NCBI GenBank assembly: GCA_022710975.1
Contig: JAKLGA010000015.1
Span: 62,001 to 126,000 of the forward strand
Source: Myxococcota bacterium
GTDB taxonomy: Bacteria; Myxococcota; B64-G9
Direction of reading: 5' to 3'
Length of the DNA: 64,000 nt
Each line of letters begins with the position of its first letter. The stretch's first letter is position 1. Of this stretch, positions 16,078 to 26,065 are shown one piece after another. Below the pieces are notes generated by a model, which saw nothing but the letters and a program-made list of their open reading frames with translations, did not search any database and had not been told where the DNA came from. A program made the position numbers and the translations under genes.

Positions 16078-17718
16078 GTGCAACCCGAGATGCAGCCCGA
16101 AGAGCTGGAGATGATCCTGTCCACGGTCGGGCGCTTCGCCGAGCGCCGGCTGGGCGAAGCGGCCCTCAAGGCCCTGGACCACGAGGAGCGCTGCCCGCTC
16201 GAGCTGCTGCGCGAGCTGCTCGGCCCGGAGATCGGGCTGCACCTGGCGTTCGTGCCGGTGGCCTACGGCGGCCTGGGCGGGGGCGCGCGGGCGGTCTTCC
16301 GCATCTGCGAGGCGGTCGGGCGAGTGGACCTGGGCATCGCCACCTCCCTGCTCGGGGTGGCCCTGGGCAGCGACCCCATCCTGGTGGGCGGGACGGAGGA
16401 GCAGCGCGTCCGCTGGATGGGCCGGGTGGCCAGCGAGGGCATGCTGGTGGCCTACGCGGTCACCGAGCCGGGCGCCGGCTCGGACCTCGGCGCCATCCGC
16501 ACCCGGGCCGAGCCGGTGCGCGAGGGCGAGCGGGTGGTGGCCTACCGCCTGTCGGGCTCCAAGCAGTTCATCACCAACGGGGCCATCGCCGATCTGTACA
16601 CCGTGCTGGCCGTGGCGCCGGGCGGCCCGTCCTTCTTCGTGCTCGAGCGCGGCGCCCCGGGCCTCGTGGCCGGTCCGGCCGAGGTCAAGCACGGCATCCG
16701 CGCCTCGAACACCACCAGCCTGACCCTGGACGACGTGCGCGTGCCCGCCGAGCAGCTCCTGGGCGGGGTGGAGGGCCAGGGCCTGGCCCAGGCCCAGGCG
16801 GTGTTCGGCTACACGCGCGTCATGGTGGCCGCCTTCGGCCTGGCCGGCGGCTCCGCGGCGCTCGAGCGGGCCGTGGCCTACGGCCGCGACCGCGTCGCGG
16901 ACGGCTCGGCGCTCATCGCCAAGCAGGCCTGGACCCACAAGCTGATCGTGCCCCACGCGGTGGCCCTCGAGGCCGCGCGCGCCCACATCGAGGCGCTGTG
17001 CGACCGGCTCGACGCCGGTGAGCAGGAGCTGCAGGTGGACGGGGCGGTCGCCAAGCTGATGGCCACCGAGGCGGGCAACGCCGCGGCCGAAGCAGCCATC
17101 CAAGCCCACGGCGGCTACGGCTACCTCAGGGACTACATGGTCGAGAAGCTCAAGCGCGACGTGCGCATCACCTGCATCTACGAGGGCACCTCCGAGATCC
17201 TGCAGCGCACCGTCGCCCGGGACCGCTGGCGGCTGCACCTGATGTCCGCCGGGCGCCACCACGCCAGGCTGGCCGAGGAGCTCTCCGCCCTCGAGCGGGC
17301 CCAGCCCGGCTGTGGCGCGGCCCAGGCGGCGGACGCCTGCCGGATCGTGGGCGAGACGCTGGAGATCTGCCGCCAGGCGCGCCTCACCCGCCACCAGCAC
17401 GTGCTGTTCGCGCTCGGGCTGACGCTCGCGCGGGTCGAGGTGGCGGCCGCCTTCGCCCGCAAGGCCGCCCGCGGCCTGCCGGACACCTCGCGCCTGGACG
17501 CCGGGTGCCTGCAGGCCATGAGCAGGCTGTGGGCCCGCCGGGTGGCGCAGCAGACCGCCGACGATGCCCTGGAGATCGTGTTCGGCGCGGACGCCCTGCA
17601 GGCCAGCGCGCTCCAGGAGTTCGAGGGCCGGCTCCAGCTCCCGCACGTCCACGCCGGCCTCGGCGGCCAGCTCCAGGATCTGGATCGGGTCGCCCGCACC
17701 CTGGCCGAGCGCGCCTAG
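16078..17718 (+). CDS. Acyl-CoA dehydrogenase with C-terminal extension
   Basis: GTG 16078 is preferred because GGAGG lies 5 nt upstream; ATG 16051 in the same frame has no such site. The product is 546 residues. The core is a standard acyl-CoA dehydrogenase: YAVTEPGAGSDL (flavin/substrate loop), GSKQFITNGA, HGIRASNTTSLTLDDVRVP, and IQAHGGYGYLRDY. CIYEGTSEILQ contains the family Glu/Gly site. About 150 extra residues follow the core, helical and Ala-rich, as in the larger members of the family. The gene ends 35 nt before the lipid synthase, so it may supply or modify acyl chains for it; that link is positional only. Confidence 0.9.
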   Translation: MQPEMQPEELEMILSTVGRFAERRLGEAALKALDHEERCPLELLRELLGPEIGLHLAFVPVAYGGLGGGARAVFRICEAVGRVDLGIATSLLGVALGSDPILVGGTEEQRVRWMGRVASEGMLVAYAVTEPGAGSDLGAIRTRAEPVREGERVVAYRLSGSKQFITNGAIADLYTVLAVAPGGPSFFVLERGAPGLVAGPAEVKHGIRASNTTSLTLDDVRVPAEQLLGGVEGQGLAQAQAVFGYTRVMVAAFGLAGGSAALERAVAYGRDRVADGSALIAKQAWTHKLIVPHAVALEAARAHIEALCDRLDAGEQELQVDGAVAKLMATEAGNAAAEAAIQAHGGYGYLRDYMVEKLKRDVRITCIYEGTSEILQRTVARDRWRLHLMSAGRHHARLAEELSALERAQPGCGAAQAADACRIVGETLEICRQARLTRHQHVLFALGLTLARVEVAAAFARKAARGLPDTSRLDAGCLQAMSRLWARRVAQQTADDALEIVFGADALQASALQEFEGRLQLPHVHAGLGGQLQDLDRVARTLAERA

Positions 17719-17753
17719 GCGCCCGGCCCCCGAGACAACGAGGAGAACGAGCC

Positions 17754-20700
17754 ATGCCCGCGCACGCCACCCCGTTCGAACCCCTGGCGGTGATCGGCCT
17801 GGGGGCCATCCTGCCCGACGCCCCGGACGTGCCCAGCTTCTGGCGAAACGTGCTGGAGGGCAGGGACTCCGTCGGCGAGGTGCCGCCCGAGCGCTGGCGG
17901 ACCGAGGACCACTACGACCCGGACCGCGGCGCGCCCGACCGCAGCTACACCAAGATCGGCGCCTTCGTGCGCGGCTTCCGCTTCGACCCGCTGGCCTACC
18001 GCATCCCGCCCCGGGTGGCCGAGGTCATGGACGCGGTGCAAAAGTGGGCCGTGGAGGCCTCGCGCCAGGCGCTGGCGGACGCCGGCCTCGACCGGCGAGA
18101 GTTCGACCGGGAGCGCTGCGCGGTCATCCTGGGCAACGCCCTGGCCGGGGACCAGCACTACCTGACGGCCTTGCGCTGTCACCTGCCGCGCCTCGAGCGC
18201 ATGCTGCGCGAGGCGCCGGCCATGGCCGCGCTCCCGCCCGAGACCCGCGCGGTGCTGCAGGCCGAGTTCCACGAGCGGGCCCAGCGGGGGCTGCCGCCCA
18301 TCACCGAGGACAGCATGCCGGGCGAGCTGTCCAACGTGATCGCCGGCCGGGTGGCCCAGCTCTTCGGCCTGCGCGGCCCCAACTTCACCACCGACGCGGC
18401 CTGCGCCTCCTCGCTGGCGGCCCTGCAGGCCGCCGCGGCCGGGCTGGCCGAGAGGCGCTACGACCTGGTGCTGACCGGCGGGGTGGACTCCTCGATGGGG
18501 CCCGAGTCCTTCGTCAAGTTCAGCAAGGTCGGGGCGCTGTCCCCCGACGGCAGCCGGCCGTTCGACGCCCGGGCGAACGGGTTCGTGATGGGCGAGGGCT
18601 GCGGGGTGCTCCTGCTGAAGCGCCTGGCGGACGCCCGGCGCGACGGGGATCGGGTGTACGCCGCCATCCTGGGGCTGGGCTCCTCCTCCGACGGCCGGGG
18701 CAAGGGCATCACCGCGCCCAACCCCGAGGGCCAGCGCCTGGCGCTCCAGCGCGCCTACGCCTCGGCCGGGCTCAGCCCGATCGAGGTCGGGCTGGTCGAG
18801 GCCCACGGCACCTCCACGGCCGTGGGCGACGTGGTCGAGGCCCAGGCGCTGGCCGCGCTGTTCCAGGCCGCCGGGGCCCGCCCGCGCCAGGTGCCGCTGG
18901 GCTCGATCAAGTCCCAGATCGGCCACCTCAAGAGCGCGGCCGGGGCCGCGGCGCTGCTGAAGGCGGTGCTCAGCGTGCACCACGGGCGCATCCCGCCCTC
19001 GATCCACTTCGAGACCCCGAACCCGCAGATCGACTTCGAGCAGGGGCCGTTCTACGTGCCCCGCGCGGCCGAGCCGTGGCGCACGGCGCCGGGCCGGCGG
19101 CGGGTGGCGGCGGTGTCCTCCTTCGGCTTCGGCGGCTCGAACTTCCACGTGCTGGTGGGCGAGCCGGGCCCGGAGGCGGCCGGCGGCGGCGGGGACGGCG
19201 GGGGCCAGGAGCGCACGACGGAGGTGCAGGTCATGGCGGCGGGCACGCTCGAGCTGGGGACGCAGGCGCAGGCGACGAGCGCGGGCGCGGAGCTCCGCTT
19301 CCTGGCCGTGGGCGCCGGGGATCGGGCCGGGCTCGGCGCCGGCCTGCAGGCGGCGCTGGCGCGTCCGCAGGACGACGCCACCCGTGTGCCGGACGCGGTG
19401 CGGCGGGCCCCGCAGCGGCTGGTGATCCCCTGGGGCGCGCCCGAGGAGCGCGCCCGCAAGGCCGCGCTGGCGTCCCGGGCGCTCGCCCAGGACGAGCCCG
19501 CCGCCTGGCGGGCGCTGGCGGCCCAGGGCGTGTTCCGCGGTCAGGGCGAGCCGGGCAAGCTCGCCTTCGTGTTCCCCGGCCAGGGCTCGCAGTACGTGGG
19601 CATGCTGGCCGGGCTGCGCGTGCTCGAGCCCGTGGTGGCCGAGACCTTCGCCGAGGCCGACCGCGTCATGACCCCCATCCTGGGCCGCCCGCTCAGCGAC
19701 TACGTGTTCGCCCCCGACTCGCCCGAGACCCGCGCGGCGCTGCAGGACACGACCGTGTGCCAGCCGGCCATGCTGGCGGCCGACATCGCGCTGCACCGCC
19801 TGCTCGCGCGGCGCGGCTTCCAGCCCGACCTGGTCGCCGGCCACAGCCTGGGCGAGTACGCCGCCCTGGTGGCCGCGGGCGCGCTGGAGCTCGGGGACGC
19901 GCTCGTCGCGGTCAGCGCCCGGGCCAAGGAGATGGCCGGGGTGCAGGTGCCCGATCCGGGCCGCATGGCGGCCGTGTTCGCCTCGCCCGAGCGGGTGCAG
20001 GCGCTGCTCGCGGACCTGCCCGCGGTCGTGCCGGCCAACTACAACTCGCGCTCGCAGACGGTGATCGCCGGGACCAGCGCGGCCATGGCGGCGGCGCTGC
20101 TCCGGCTGGAGGCGGCCGAGGTGAAGGCGGTGCCGCTGGCCGTCTCGCACGCCTTCCACTCCTACATCGTGGCCCCGGCGGCCGAGCCGCTGCTCGCGGT
20201 GCTCTCGCGGCTGCCCTTCCGGGCGCCGCGCATCCCGGTGCTCGCCAACCTGGACGCCGAGCCCTACGGCCAGCGGCCCGAGGACCTGGGGGACAACCTG
20301 CGTCGGCTGGCCCGCCAGGTGGCCTCCCCGGTGCGCTGGTCCCAGTCGCTCGAGCGCATGCACGCGCTGGGCGCCCGGGTGTTCGTCGAGGTGGGCCCCA
20401 AGAAGGTGCTGGCCTCCTTCGTCAGCGACGTGCTGGGCGAGGCCGGCGTGCTGGCGGTGGCCACTAACCAGCCCAAGCTGGGGGAGCTGCCCTCCCTCGC
20501 CCTGGCGCTGGGCGCGCTGGGCGCGGCGGGCCTGCCGCGGGAGTCCGAGCGGCCCGAGGTCGCCGAGATCGCCGGGGTGGCCGAGGCCACCGAGGTCGCC
20601 GGGGCGCCCGAGGTGGTGGTGAGCGGGGTGAGCCTCGGCCTGCCCGGGCTCGGACGCGAGGTGTTCGCCGAGGACAACACCGAGGCGCTGCTGGCCGGCT

Positions 20701-23700
20701 ACCCCGGCATCGACAGCCTGCCCGAGGCGGGCCGCCAGGCGCTGGCCGGCCAGCGCATCGTGCGGCTGCTCAAGGACGCCCCTGGCGGGCCGGCCTTCGA
20801 GGTGATCGACGCGCCCGAGCGGGTGGCCCAGCTCACCGGCCAGCGCGGGCGGCTGGACCTCGCGGCCGAGTTCGGTTTGCAGCCCGAGCTGATCGAGTCG
20901 CTGGACATCACCACCCAGCTCGCCGTGGGGGCGGGGCTGCTGGCGCTGCGCGACGCGGCCATCCCGCTCGTGCCGCACCACCGCACCGCGCGCAACGGCG
21001 CCCGCCTGCCCCTCGGCCACAGGCTGCCCGAGGGCCTGGCGGACGAGACCGGGGTGATCTTCGCCTCGGCCTTCCCGGGTTACGACCGGTTGATCGGCGA
21101 GCTCGAGGCGCGCGGCCGGGCCGAGCAGCTCGCGGCCCGCATCGCGGAGCTGCGCGCGCTGGCCGACGAGCTGGGGCCGCTGCACGCCGTGAGCCGCAGG
21201 CTCCAGGCGCTCGAGGCCGAGCTGGGCGAGGGCTACCACCTCGACCGGCGTTTCATCTTCCGCGCGCTGTCCATGGGCCACGCCCAGCTGGCCGAGCTCA
21301 TCGGCGCGCGCGGCCCGAACATGCAGCTCAACGCCGCCTGCGCCTCGACCACCCTGGGCGTCGCCATCGCCGAGGACTGGATCAGCCGCGGGCGCTGCCG
21401 GCGGGTGCTGCTGGTGGCGGCCGACGACATCACCAACCCGCGCCTGAGCCCCTGGCTGGTGGGCGGGCTGCTGGCCACCGGCGCGGTGACCACCGAGGCC
21501 GAGCTCGAGCGGGCGGCCCTGCCCTTCGACCGGCGCCGGAACGGGATGATCCCCGGCATGGGCGCGGCTGGCCTGGTGATCGAGGCGGCCGCGGCCGCGG
21601 CCGAGCGCGGGGCGCGGGGCGTGGTGCGGCTGCTGGGGACGGTGGCCGGCAACAGCGCCTTCCACGGCTCCCGCCTGAACCCCGAGCACATCTCCGGGCT
21701 GATGGCGCGGCTGGTCGGCCAGGCCGAGCGCCGGCATGGGCTCTCGCGCGCCGCGCTGGCCCGGGAGCTGGTGTTCGTGTCCCACGAGACCTACACCCCG
21801 GCCCGCGGCGGCAGCGCCGGCGCCGAGGTGCGCGCGTTGCGCGACACCTTCGGCCCGGCCGCGGCCGACATCCTGGTGGCCAACACCAAGGGCTTCACCG
21901 GCCACCCCATGGCCGTGGGGCTGGAGGACGCGGCCGCGGTGCGTATGCTCGAGCGCCAGGTGGTGCCGCCGGTGGCCAACCACCGCGAGCCCGACCCCGA
22001 GCTGGGGGTGCTGAACCTCTCGCGCGGCGGCCCGGCCCCGGTGCGCTACGCCCTCCGGCTGGCGGCCGGCTTCGGCTCCCAGGTGGCCATGACGCTCACC
22101 CAGCGGCTCGAGCCCGCGCCTGGGCGCATCGCCGACCCGGCCCGGCACCAGGCCTGGCTGGCCGAGGTGACTGGCGCCCCGGACGCCCGGCTCGTCGTGC
22201 AGAACAAGACGCTCCTGGCCCTGCCACCCGAGGCGGCGCAGGCGGAGGCGGCCGTGGCGCCGCCGGTCGCGCCGCCGACCGATCGGACGGATCCGACCGA
22301 TCGGTCCGATGAGGTCCGCGCCAAGATCCTCGAGATCGCCGCGAAGAAGACGGGCTACCCGGTGGACATGCTGGATCCGGCGCTCGACCTGGAGGCGGAC
22401 CTCGGCATCGACACGGTCAAGCAGGCGGAGATGTTCTCGGAGATCCGGGTGGCCTTCGGCATCCCCAAGCTGGAGGGCATGAAGCTGGCGGACTACCCCA
22501 CCCTGGGGCACATCGTGCAGTTCGCGCTGCAGCGGCTGCCAGGCGGGGGCCAGGAAGAGTATCCGACCGATCCGACCGATCGGTCGGATCCGACCGATCG
22601 GTCCGATCGGTCCGATGAGGTCCGACAGAAGATCCTCGAGATCGCCGCGAAGAAGACGGGCTACCCGGTGGACATGCTGGATCCGGCGCTCGACCTGGAG
22701 GCGGACCTCGGCATCGACACGGTCAAGCAGGCGGAGATGTTCTCGGAGATCCGGGCGGCCTTCGGCATCCCCAAGCTGGAGGGTATGAAGCTGGCGGACT
22801 ACCCCACCCTGGGGCACATCGTGCGGTTCGCGCTGCAGCGGCTGCCTGGCGGGGCCGAGGAAGAGAAACAGACCGATCCGACCGATCGGTCGGATCCGAC
22901 CGATCAGTCCGATCGGTCCGATCGGTCCGAGCGGCCGGCCGAGTCCCTGCCGCCCTTCTTCACCCCCGAGCTGGTCGGGTTGCCGGCCCTCGCGGATTGC
23001 CTGCCCACCGGCGTGCGGCTGCAGGGCGCGCGGGTGCTGCTCGCGGGCGGGGAGGAGCGCCTGGCCGCGGCGCTGGCCTCGGCCCTGCGGGAGCGCGGCG
23101 CCGAGCCGGTGCGCCTGCGGGCCCAGACGCCCGAGGAGGCGGCAGGCGAGGCCGCGGCGGCCGGGCCGCTCGCCGGCGCGCTGGTGTTGCCGCCCGCGGG
23201 CGCGGTGGTGCCGCTGGACGAGCCGGACGACGCGCGCTTCCGCGAGGCGCTGGACGCCCGCGTGCGCCTGCCGTTCCGGGTGGCCCAGGCGCTGTCCGCC
23301 GGGCTCCGCGATCGGGCCGGGGCCTTCTTCCTGGTGCTCACCCGCCTGGGCGGCCTGCACGGCTTCGGCCCCGAGGGCCCGGCCGATCCCCTGGCCGGGG
23401 CCAGCACGGGCTTCGCCAAGGCGCTGGCGCGCGAGTGGGGCCGCTGCCTGGTCAAGGCGCTGGACCTGCCCGCGGAGCTCGAGGCGGACGAGGTCGCCCG
23501 GGCGGCGCTGGGCGAGGTGGAGCGCGGGCCGGGCGCGGTGGAGATCGGCGTCGGTCCGGCCGGCCGCTTCGGGGTGTGCTGCCGGGAGCTCCCGCCCGGC
23601 CAGGCCGGGCCGGGCTTCGCGCTCGGGGCCGGCCAGGTGGCGCTCGTGCTGGGCGGGACCGGGGGCATCGCCCCCTGGCTGGCCGCGGAGCTCCGCCCCC

Positions 23701-25403
23701 AGGGTGGAGCCACCTTCTGGCTGGCGGGCCGCGGGCCGCTGCCGGCCGCGGACGACCCGGACGTGGCGATGCTCGAGCGCGAGCGCGAGCGGTTGAAGGC
23801 CGTGCTGGCCGAGCGGCTGCGCGCCCAGGGCGCGCGCCTAACCCCGGCCGCGGTTGAGGCCGAGCTGCAGCGCCTGGAGCGGGCCCGGGCGGCGCGCGAG
23901 GCCGTGGCGCGGGTCGCGGCCCGGGGACATCGGGTGCAGCACGCCCGGGTGGACGTGACCGACGCCGACGCCCTCGGGGAGCTGGTGCAGGAGCTGCTGC
24001 GGCGGGAGGGCCGGCTCGACCTGGTGGTGCTGGCCTCCGGCCTGGACCAGAGCCAGGCGCTCGAGCGCAAGACGCCCGAGGGCTTCGAGCGCATCCTGGG
24101 GGTCAAGGTGCAGGGGCTGCGCACCCTGCTGCGCGCGCTGCACGGGCGGGCCACGCCGAGGCTCGCGCTGCTCGGCTCGATCGCCGGCCGCTTCGGCAAC
24201 CTGGGCCAGGTGGACTACGCCGCCGCCAACGACGTGCTGGCCAAGGCCGCCCGTGGCCTGGGGGCCGTGACCCTGGCCTACGGGCCGTGGGCCGAGGTGG
24301 GCATGGCCAGCCGCGGCTCGGTGCCACAGGCCATGGCGCAGGCGGGGCTCCCCTGCCTGCGCCCGGCCGAGGGCCAGGCCAGCCTGCGGGCCGCGCTGGC
24401 GGCCGGGCTGGTCGGCGAGGTGGTGGTGGCCGCCGGGCTGGGCGGGCTGAGCGCGGCCGACGGGCTGCAGTGCGTCGAGCTCGACAGCCTGCGCCGGCGG
24501 CGGGTCGCGAACCCGCGCGGCTTCCCCCTGCTGGGGGAGGCGCTCGGCTGGACGCCGGCCGAGGGCCTGGAGCTGGAGGTGGTCTTCGACGCCCGGCGCG
24601 ATCCCTACCTGTCCGATCACCGCATCGAGGGGGTGCCGGTGGTGCCAGGGGTGATGGCGGTGGAGTGCTTCGCCGAGGCGGTGCGGCTGGTCGAGCCGGG
24701 CCAGGGCGCGCTCAGCGTGGAGGAGCTGGTCTTCGAGGCGCCGCTCAAGCTCTACCGCGACGAACCGCGGCGGGCGCGACTGGTCGCGCGACCGGTCTGG
24801 GAACGCGGGCGGGCTTACCGGGTCAGCCTGGAGACCACCCGCGCCCTGGCCGGCGGCCGCACCCAGCGCGTGATCCACCACCGGGCCCTGGTGCGCCTCG
24901 AGCCCGGGGCGGCCGCGGCGCGCTGCGTGCTCCCGGCGGCCGACGGGCGGGCGGCGCTGGCCAGCGCCGCCATCTACCGGGTGTTCTTCCACGGCCCGTC
25001 GTTCCAGGTGCTCGAGCGCGCCGCCCCGGCCGACGGCGGCGGGGTGGTCGGGGAGCTGGCGCCGGCGCGCGCGCTGCCCCGCCTGGGCAGCCCGGGCGAG
25101 CTGGTCACCCAGCCGATGCTGGCCGAGCTGGCCTTCCAGACCGCGGGCCTGCTGCAGGCCCGCCGCAGCGAGCGGCTGGCGCTGCCCGCCGGGGCGACCC
25201 GGTTGGCCTTCCCCCGGCCCGGCTCGGCCCCGCAGGGGCAGGTGTCGGCCTGGGTGGAGGAGGGCGGCGCGGGCTTCCGCGCCCGGGTGGTGGACGAGGC
25301 CGGGCAGGTGCTGGTGGAGCTGGACGGCTACCGCACCTCGGAGCGGCCGGAGCCGCTGTCCGAGGCGGCCCGCGGGGCGCTGCGCTCCGGGGAGCCCGCG
25401 TGA
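17754..25403 (+). CDS. PUFA-type iterative polyketide / secondary-lipid synthase (KS-AT-KS-ACP-ACP-KR-DH)
   Basis: A 2549-residue megasynthase; ATG 17754 has an AGGAGAA site. Domains in order: KS1 ~8-470 (Cys217 in DAACASS, His351 in HGTST, His391 in GHLKS); AT ~600-900 (FVFPGQGSQ, GHSLGEY with Ser698); KS2 ~1060-1450 (Cys1196 in AACASTT, His1344 in SHETYTPA, His1384 in GFTGH); two ACPs (~1520-1590, ~1622-1692); KR ~1740-2240 (LVLGGTGGIA, GSIAGRFGNLGQVDYAAAND); DH hot-dog domains ~2270-2530 (LSDHRIEGVPVVPGV, His2289). There is no thioesterase. The order resembles PfaA-type PUFA and secondary-lipid synthases with a second ketosynthase. Both ACPs read GIDTVK, with Thr where PfaA carriers have Ser (Thr1554, Thr1656). 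The product is unknown. The next gene encodes a phosphopantetheinyl transferase. Confidence 0.9.
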   Translation: MPAHATPFEPLAVIGLGAILPDAPDVPSFWRNVLEGRDSVGEVPPERWRTEDHYDPDRGAPDRSYTKIGAFVRGFRFDPLAYRIPPRVAEVMDAVQKWAVEASRQALADAGLDRREFDRERCAVILGNALAGDQHYLTALRCHLPRLERMLREAPAMAALPPETRAVLQAEFHERAQRGLPPITEDSMPGELSNVIAGRVAQLFGLRGPNFTTDAACASSLAALQAAAAGLAERRYDLVLTGGVDSSMGPESFVKFSKVGALSPDGSRPFDARANGFVMGEGCGVLLLKRLADARRDGDRVYAAILGLGSSSDGRGKGITAPNPEGQRLALQRAYASAGLSPIEVGLVEAHGTSTAVGDVVEAQALAALFQAAGARPRQVPLGSIKSQIGHLKSAAGAAALLKAVLSVHHGRIPPSIHFETPNPQIDFEQGPFYVPRAAEPWRTAPGRRRVAAVSSFGFGGSNFHVLVGEPGPEAAGGGGDGGGQERTTEVQVMAAGTLELGTQAQATSAGAELRFLAVGAGDRAGLGAGLQAALARPQDDATRVPDAVRRAPQRLVIPWGAPEERARKAALASRALAQDEPAAWRALAAQGVFRGQGEPGKLAFVFPGQGSQYVGMLAGLRVLEPVVAETFAEADRVMTPILGRPLSDYVFAPDSPETRAALQDTTVCQPAMLAADIALHRLLARRGFQPDLVAGHSLGEYAALVAAGALELGDALVAVSARAKEMAGVQVPDPGRMAAVFASPERVQALLADLPAVVPANYNSRSQTVIAGTSAAMAAALLRLEAAEVKAVPLAVSHAFHSYIVAPAAEPLLAVLSRLPFRAPRIPVLANLDAEPYGQRPEDLGDNLRRLARQVASPVRWSQSLERMHALGARVFVEVGPKKVLASFVSDVLGEAGVLAVATNQPKLGELPSLALALGALGAAGLPRESERPEVAEIAGVAEATEVAGAPEVVVSGVSLGLPGLGREVFAEDNTEALLAGYPGIDSLPEAGRQALAGQRIVRLLKDAPGGPAFEVIDAPERVAQLTGQRGRLDLAAEFGLQPELIESLDITTQLAVGAGLLALRDAAIPLVPHHRTARNGARLPLGHRLPEGLADETGVIFASAFPGYDRLIGELEARGRAEQLAARIAELRALADELGPLHAVSRRLQALEAELGEGYHLDRRFIFRALSMGHAQLAELIGARGPNMQLNAACASTTLGVAIAEDWISRGRCRRVLLVAADDITNPRLSPWLVGGLLATGAVTTEAELERAALPFDRRRNGMIPGMGAAGLVIEAAAAAAERGARGVVRLLGTVAGNSAFHGSRLNPEHISGLMARLVGQAERRHGLSRAALARELVFVSHETYTPARGGSAGAEVRALRDTFGPAAADILVANTKGFTGHPMAVGLEDAAAVRMLERQVVPPVANHREPDPELGVLNLSRGGPAPVRYALRLAAGFGSQVAMTLTQRLEPAPGRIADPARHQAWLAEVTGAPDARLVVQNKTLLALPPEAAQAEAAVAPPVAPPTDRTDPTDRSDEVRAKILEIAAKKTGYPVDMLDPALDLEADLGIDTVKQAEMFSEIRVAFGIPKLEGMKLADYPTLGHIVQFALQRLPGGGQEEYPTDPTDRSDPTDRSDRSDEVRQKILEIAAKKTGYPVDMLDPALDLEADLGIDTVKQAEMFSEIRAAFGIPKLEGMKLADYPTLGHIVRFALQRLPGGAEEEKQTDPTDRSDPTDQSDRSDRSERPAESLPPFFTPELVGLPALADCLPTGVRLQGARVLLAGGEERLAAALASALRERGAEPVRLRAQTPEEAAGEAAAAGPLAGALVLPPAGAVVPLDEPDDARFREALDARVRLPFRVAQALSAGLRDRAGAFFLVLTRLGGLHGFGPEGPADPLAGASTGFAKALAREWGRCLVKALDLPAELEADEVARAALGEVERGPGAVEIGVGPAGRFGVCCRELPPGQAGPGFALGAGQVALVLGGTGGIAPWLAAELRPQGGATFWLAGRGPLPAADDPDVAMLERERERLKAVLAERLRAQGARLTPAAVEAELQRLERARAAREAVARVAARGHRVQHARVDVTDADALGELVQELLRREGRLDLVVLASGLDQSQALERKTPEGFERILGVKVQGLRTLLRALHGRATPRLALLGSIAGRFGNLGQVDYAAANDVLAKAARGLGAVTLAYGPWAEVGMASRGSVPQAMAQAGLPCLRPAEGQASLRAALAAGLVGEVVVAAGLGGLSAADGLQCVELDSLRRRRVANPRGFPLLGEALGWTPAEGLELEVVFDARRDPYLSDHRIEGVPVVPGVMAVECFAEAVRLVEPGQGALSVEELVFEAPLKLYRDEPRRARLVARPVWERGRAYRVSLETTRALAGGRTQRVIHHRALVRLEPGAAAARCVLPAADGRAALASAAIYRVFFHGPSFQVLERAAPADGGGVVGELAPARALPRLGSPGELVTQPMLAELAFQTAGLLQARRSERLALPAGATRLAFPRPGSAPQGQVSAWVEEGGAGFRARVVDEAGQVLVELDGYRTSERPEPLSEAARGALRSGEPA
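22276..22932 (+). repeat. Duplicated ACP unit with GATCGG-rich linkers
   Basis: Two near-identical ACP coding blocks lie 306 bp apart. They are flanked by three linkers (22276-22311, 22561-22617, 22870-22932) built from GACCGATCGGTCGGATCC-like strings. The linkers encode Thr/Ser-Asp-Arg/Pro runs such as TDPTDRSDPTDRSD. The palindromic GATCGGTC core recurs many times, and the pattern looks like local expansion plus gene conversion. Confidence 0.85.
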
Positions 25404-26056
25404 GGCTGCGCTGGCTGCTGGTGCGGGACCAGGCGGGCGCGGAGCTCGAGCGCTGGCTGACCCCCGCGGAGCTGGCCGAGGGGGGCCGCTACCGGCACCC
25501 CGGCCGCAGGCGCCAGTGGCTGCTCGGCCGGGTGGCAGCCAAGCGGCTCGCGGGCGAGTCCCTGGGGGGCCCGGCCGCGGTGCGGGTGCGCCGCGGGCCG
25601 CAGGGCGCGCCGTGGTTGGCCGATCCGGACGGCCGGCCCCAGCCGCTCGCGCTCAGCCTGGCGCACGCGGACGGGCTCGCCCTGGCGGTCACCGCGCCCG
25701 GCGCGGCCACCCGCCTGGGGGCCGATCTCGAGCGCGTGGAGCCGCGCGGCGCGGCCTTCCTGGAGGATCACTACACCCCCGAGGAGCGTCGCTGGCTGGA
25801 CGGGCTGGCCCCGGCCGAGCGGCCGCTGGCCGCGTGCGTGGCCTGGGCGGTCAAGGAGGCGGTGCTCAAGGCCCTGGGCGTGGGGCTGGGCGCGCCGGCC
25901 GACAGCGTGTCGGTGGGGCCGTGCGCGCTCGCTCCGTCCGGGGAGTTCCAGCCGGTCCCGGTGCGGCTCGCGGGCGAGGACGCGGTCCATGCGGCCTGGC
26001 GGCTCGCGCCCGGGGGCGAGTTCGTGCTGGCGCTGGCGCGGCTCGCGCCAGCCTGA
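25400..26056 (+). CDS. Sfp-type 4'-phosphopantetheinyl transferase
   Basis: A 218-residue two-lobed PPTase. GTG 25400 overlaps the synthase stop (GTGA). The Mg/CoA motifs are visible as LGADLERVEPR (Asp and Glu ligands) and WAVKEAVLKALG, the family W-x-x-KEA signature. It transfers phosphopantetheine from CoA to carrier proteins. Translational coupling to the megasynthase strongly suggests that the two ACPs there are its substrates. It ends 9 bp before the convergent Sel1-like gene. Confidence 0.92.
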   Translation: MRLRWLLVRDQAGAELERWLTPAELAEGGRYRHPGRRRQWLLGRVAAKRLAGESLGGPAAVRVRRGPQGAPWLADPDGRPQPLALSLAHADGLALAVTAPGAATRLGADLERVEPRGAAFLEDHYTPEERRWLDGLAPAERPLAACVAWAVKEAVLKALGVGLGAPADSVSVGPCALAPSGEFQPVPVRLAGEDAVHAAWRLAPGGEFVLALARLAPA

Positions 26057-26065
26057 GCGCCGGGC

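Noticed and set aside
22276-22932. CRISPR-like array in the repeated GATCGG strings
   Set aside because: Repeats are in-frame linkers of a protein, with no uniform repeat/spacer structure and no cas genes.
17715-23360. 1881-codon open frame antisense to the lipid synthase
   Set aside because: Composition artefact of GC-rich codon use with no recognisable domain. The sense strand has contiguous KS, AT, KS and ACP domains.
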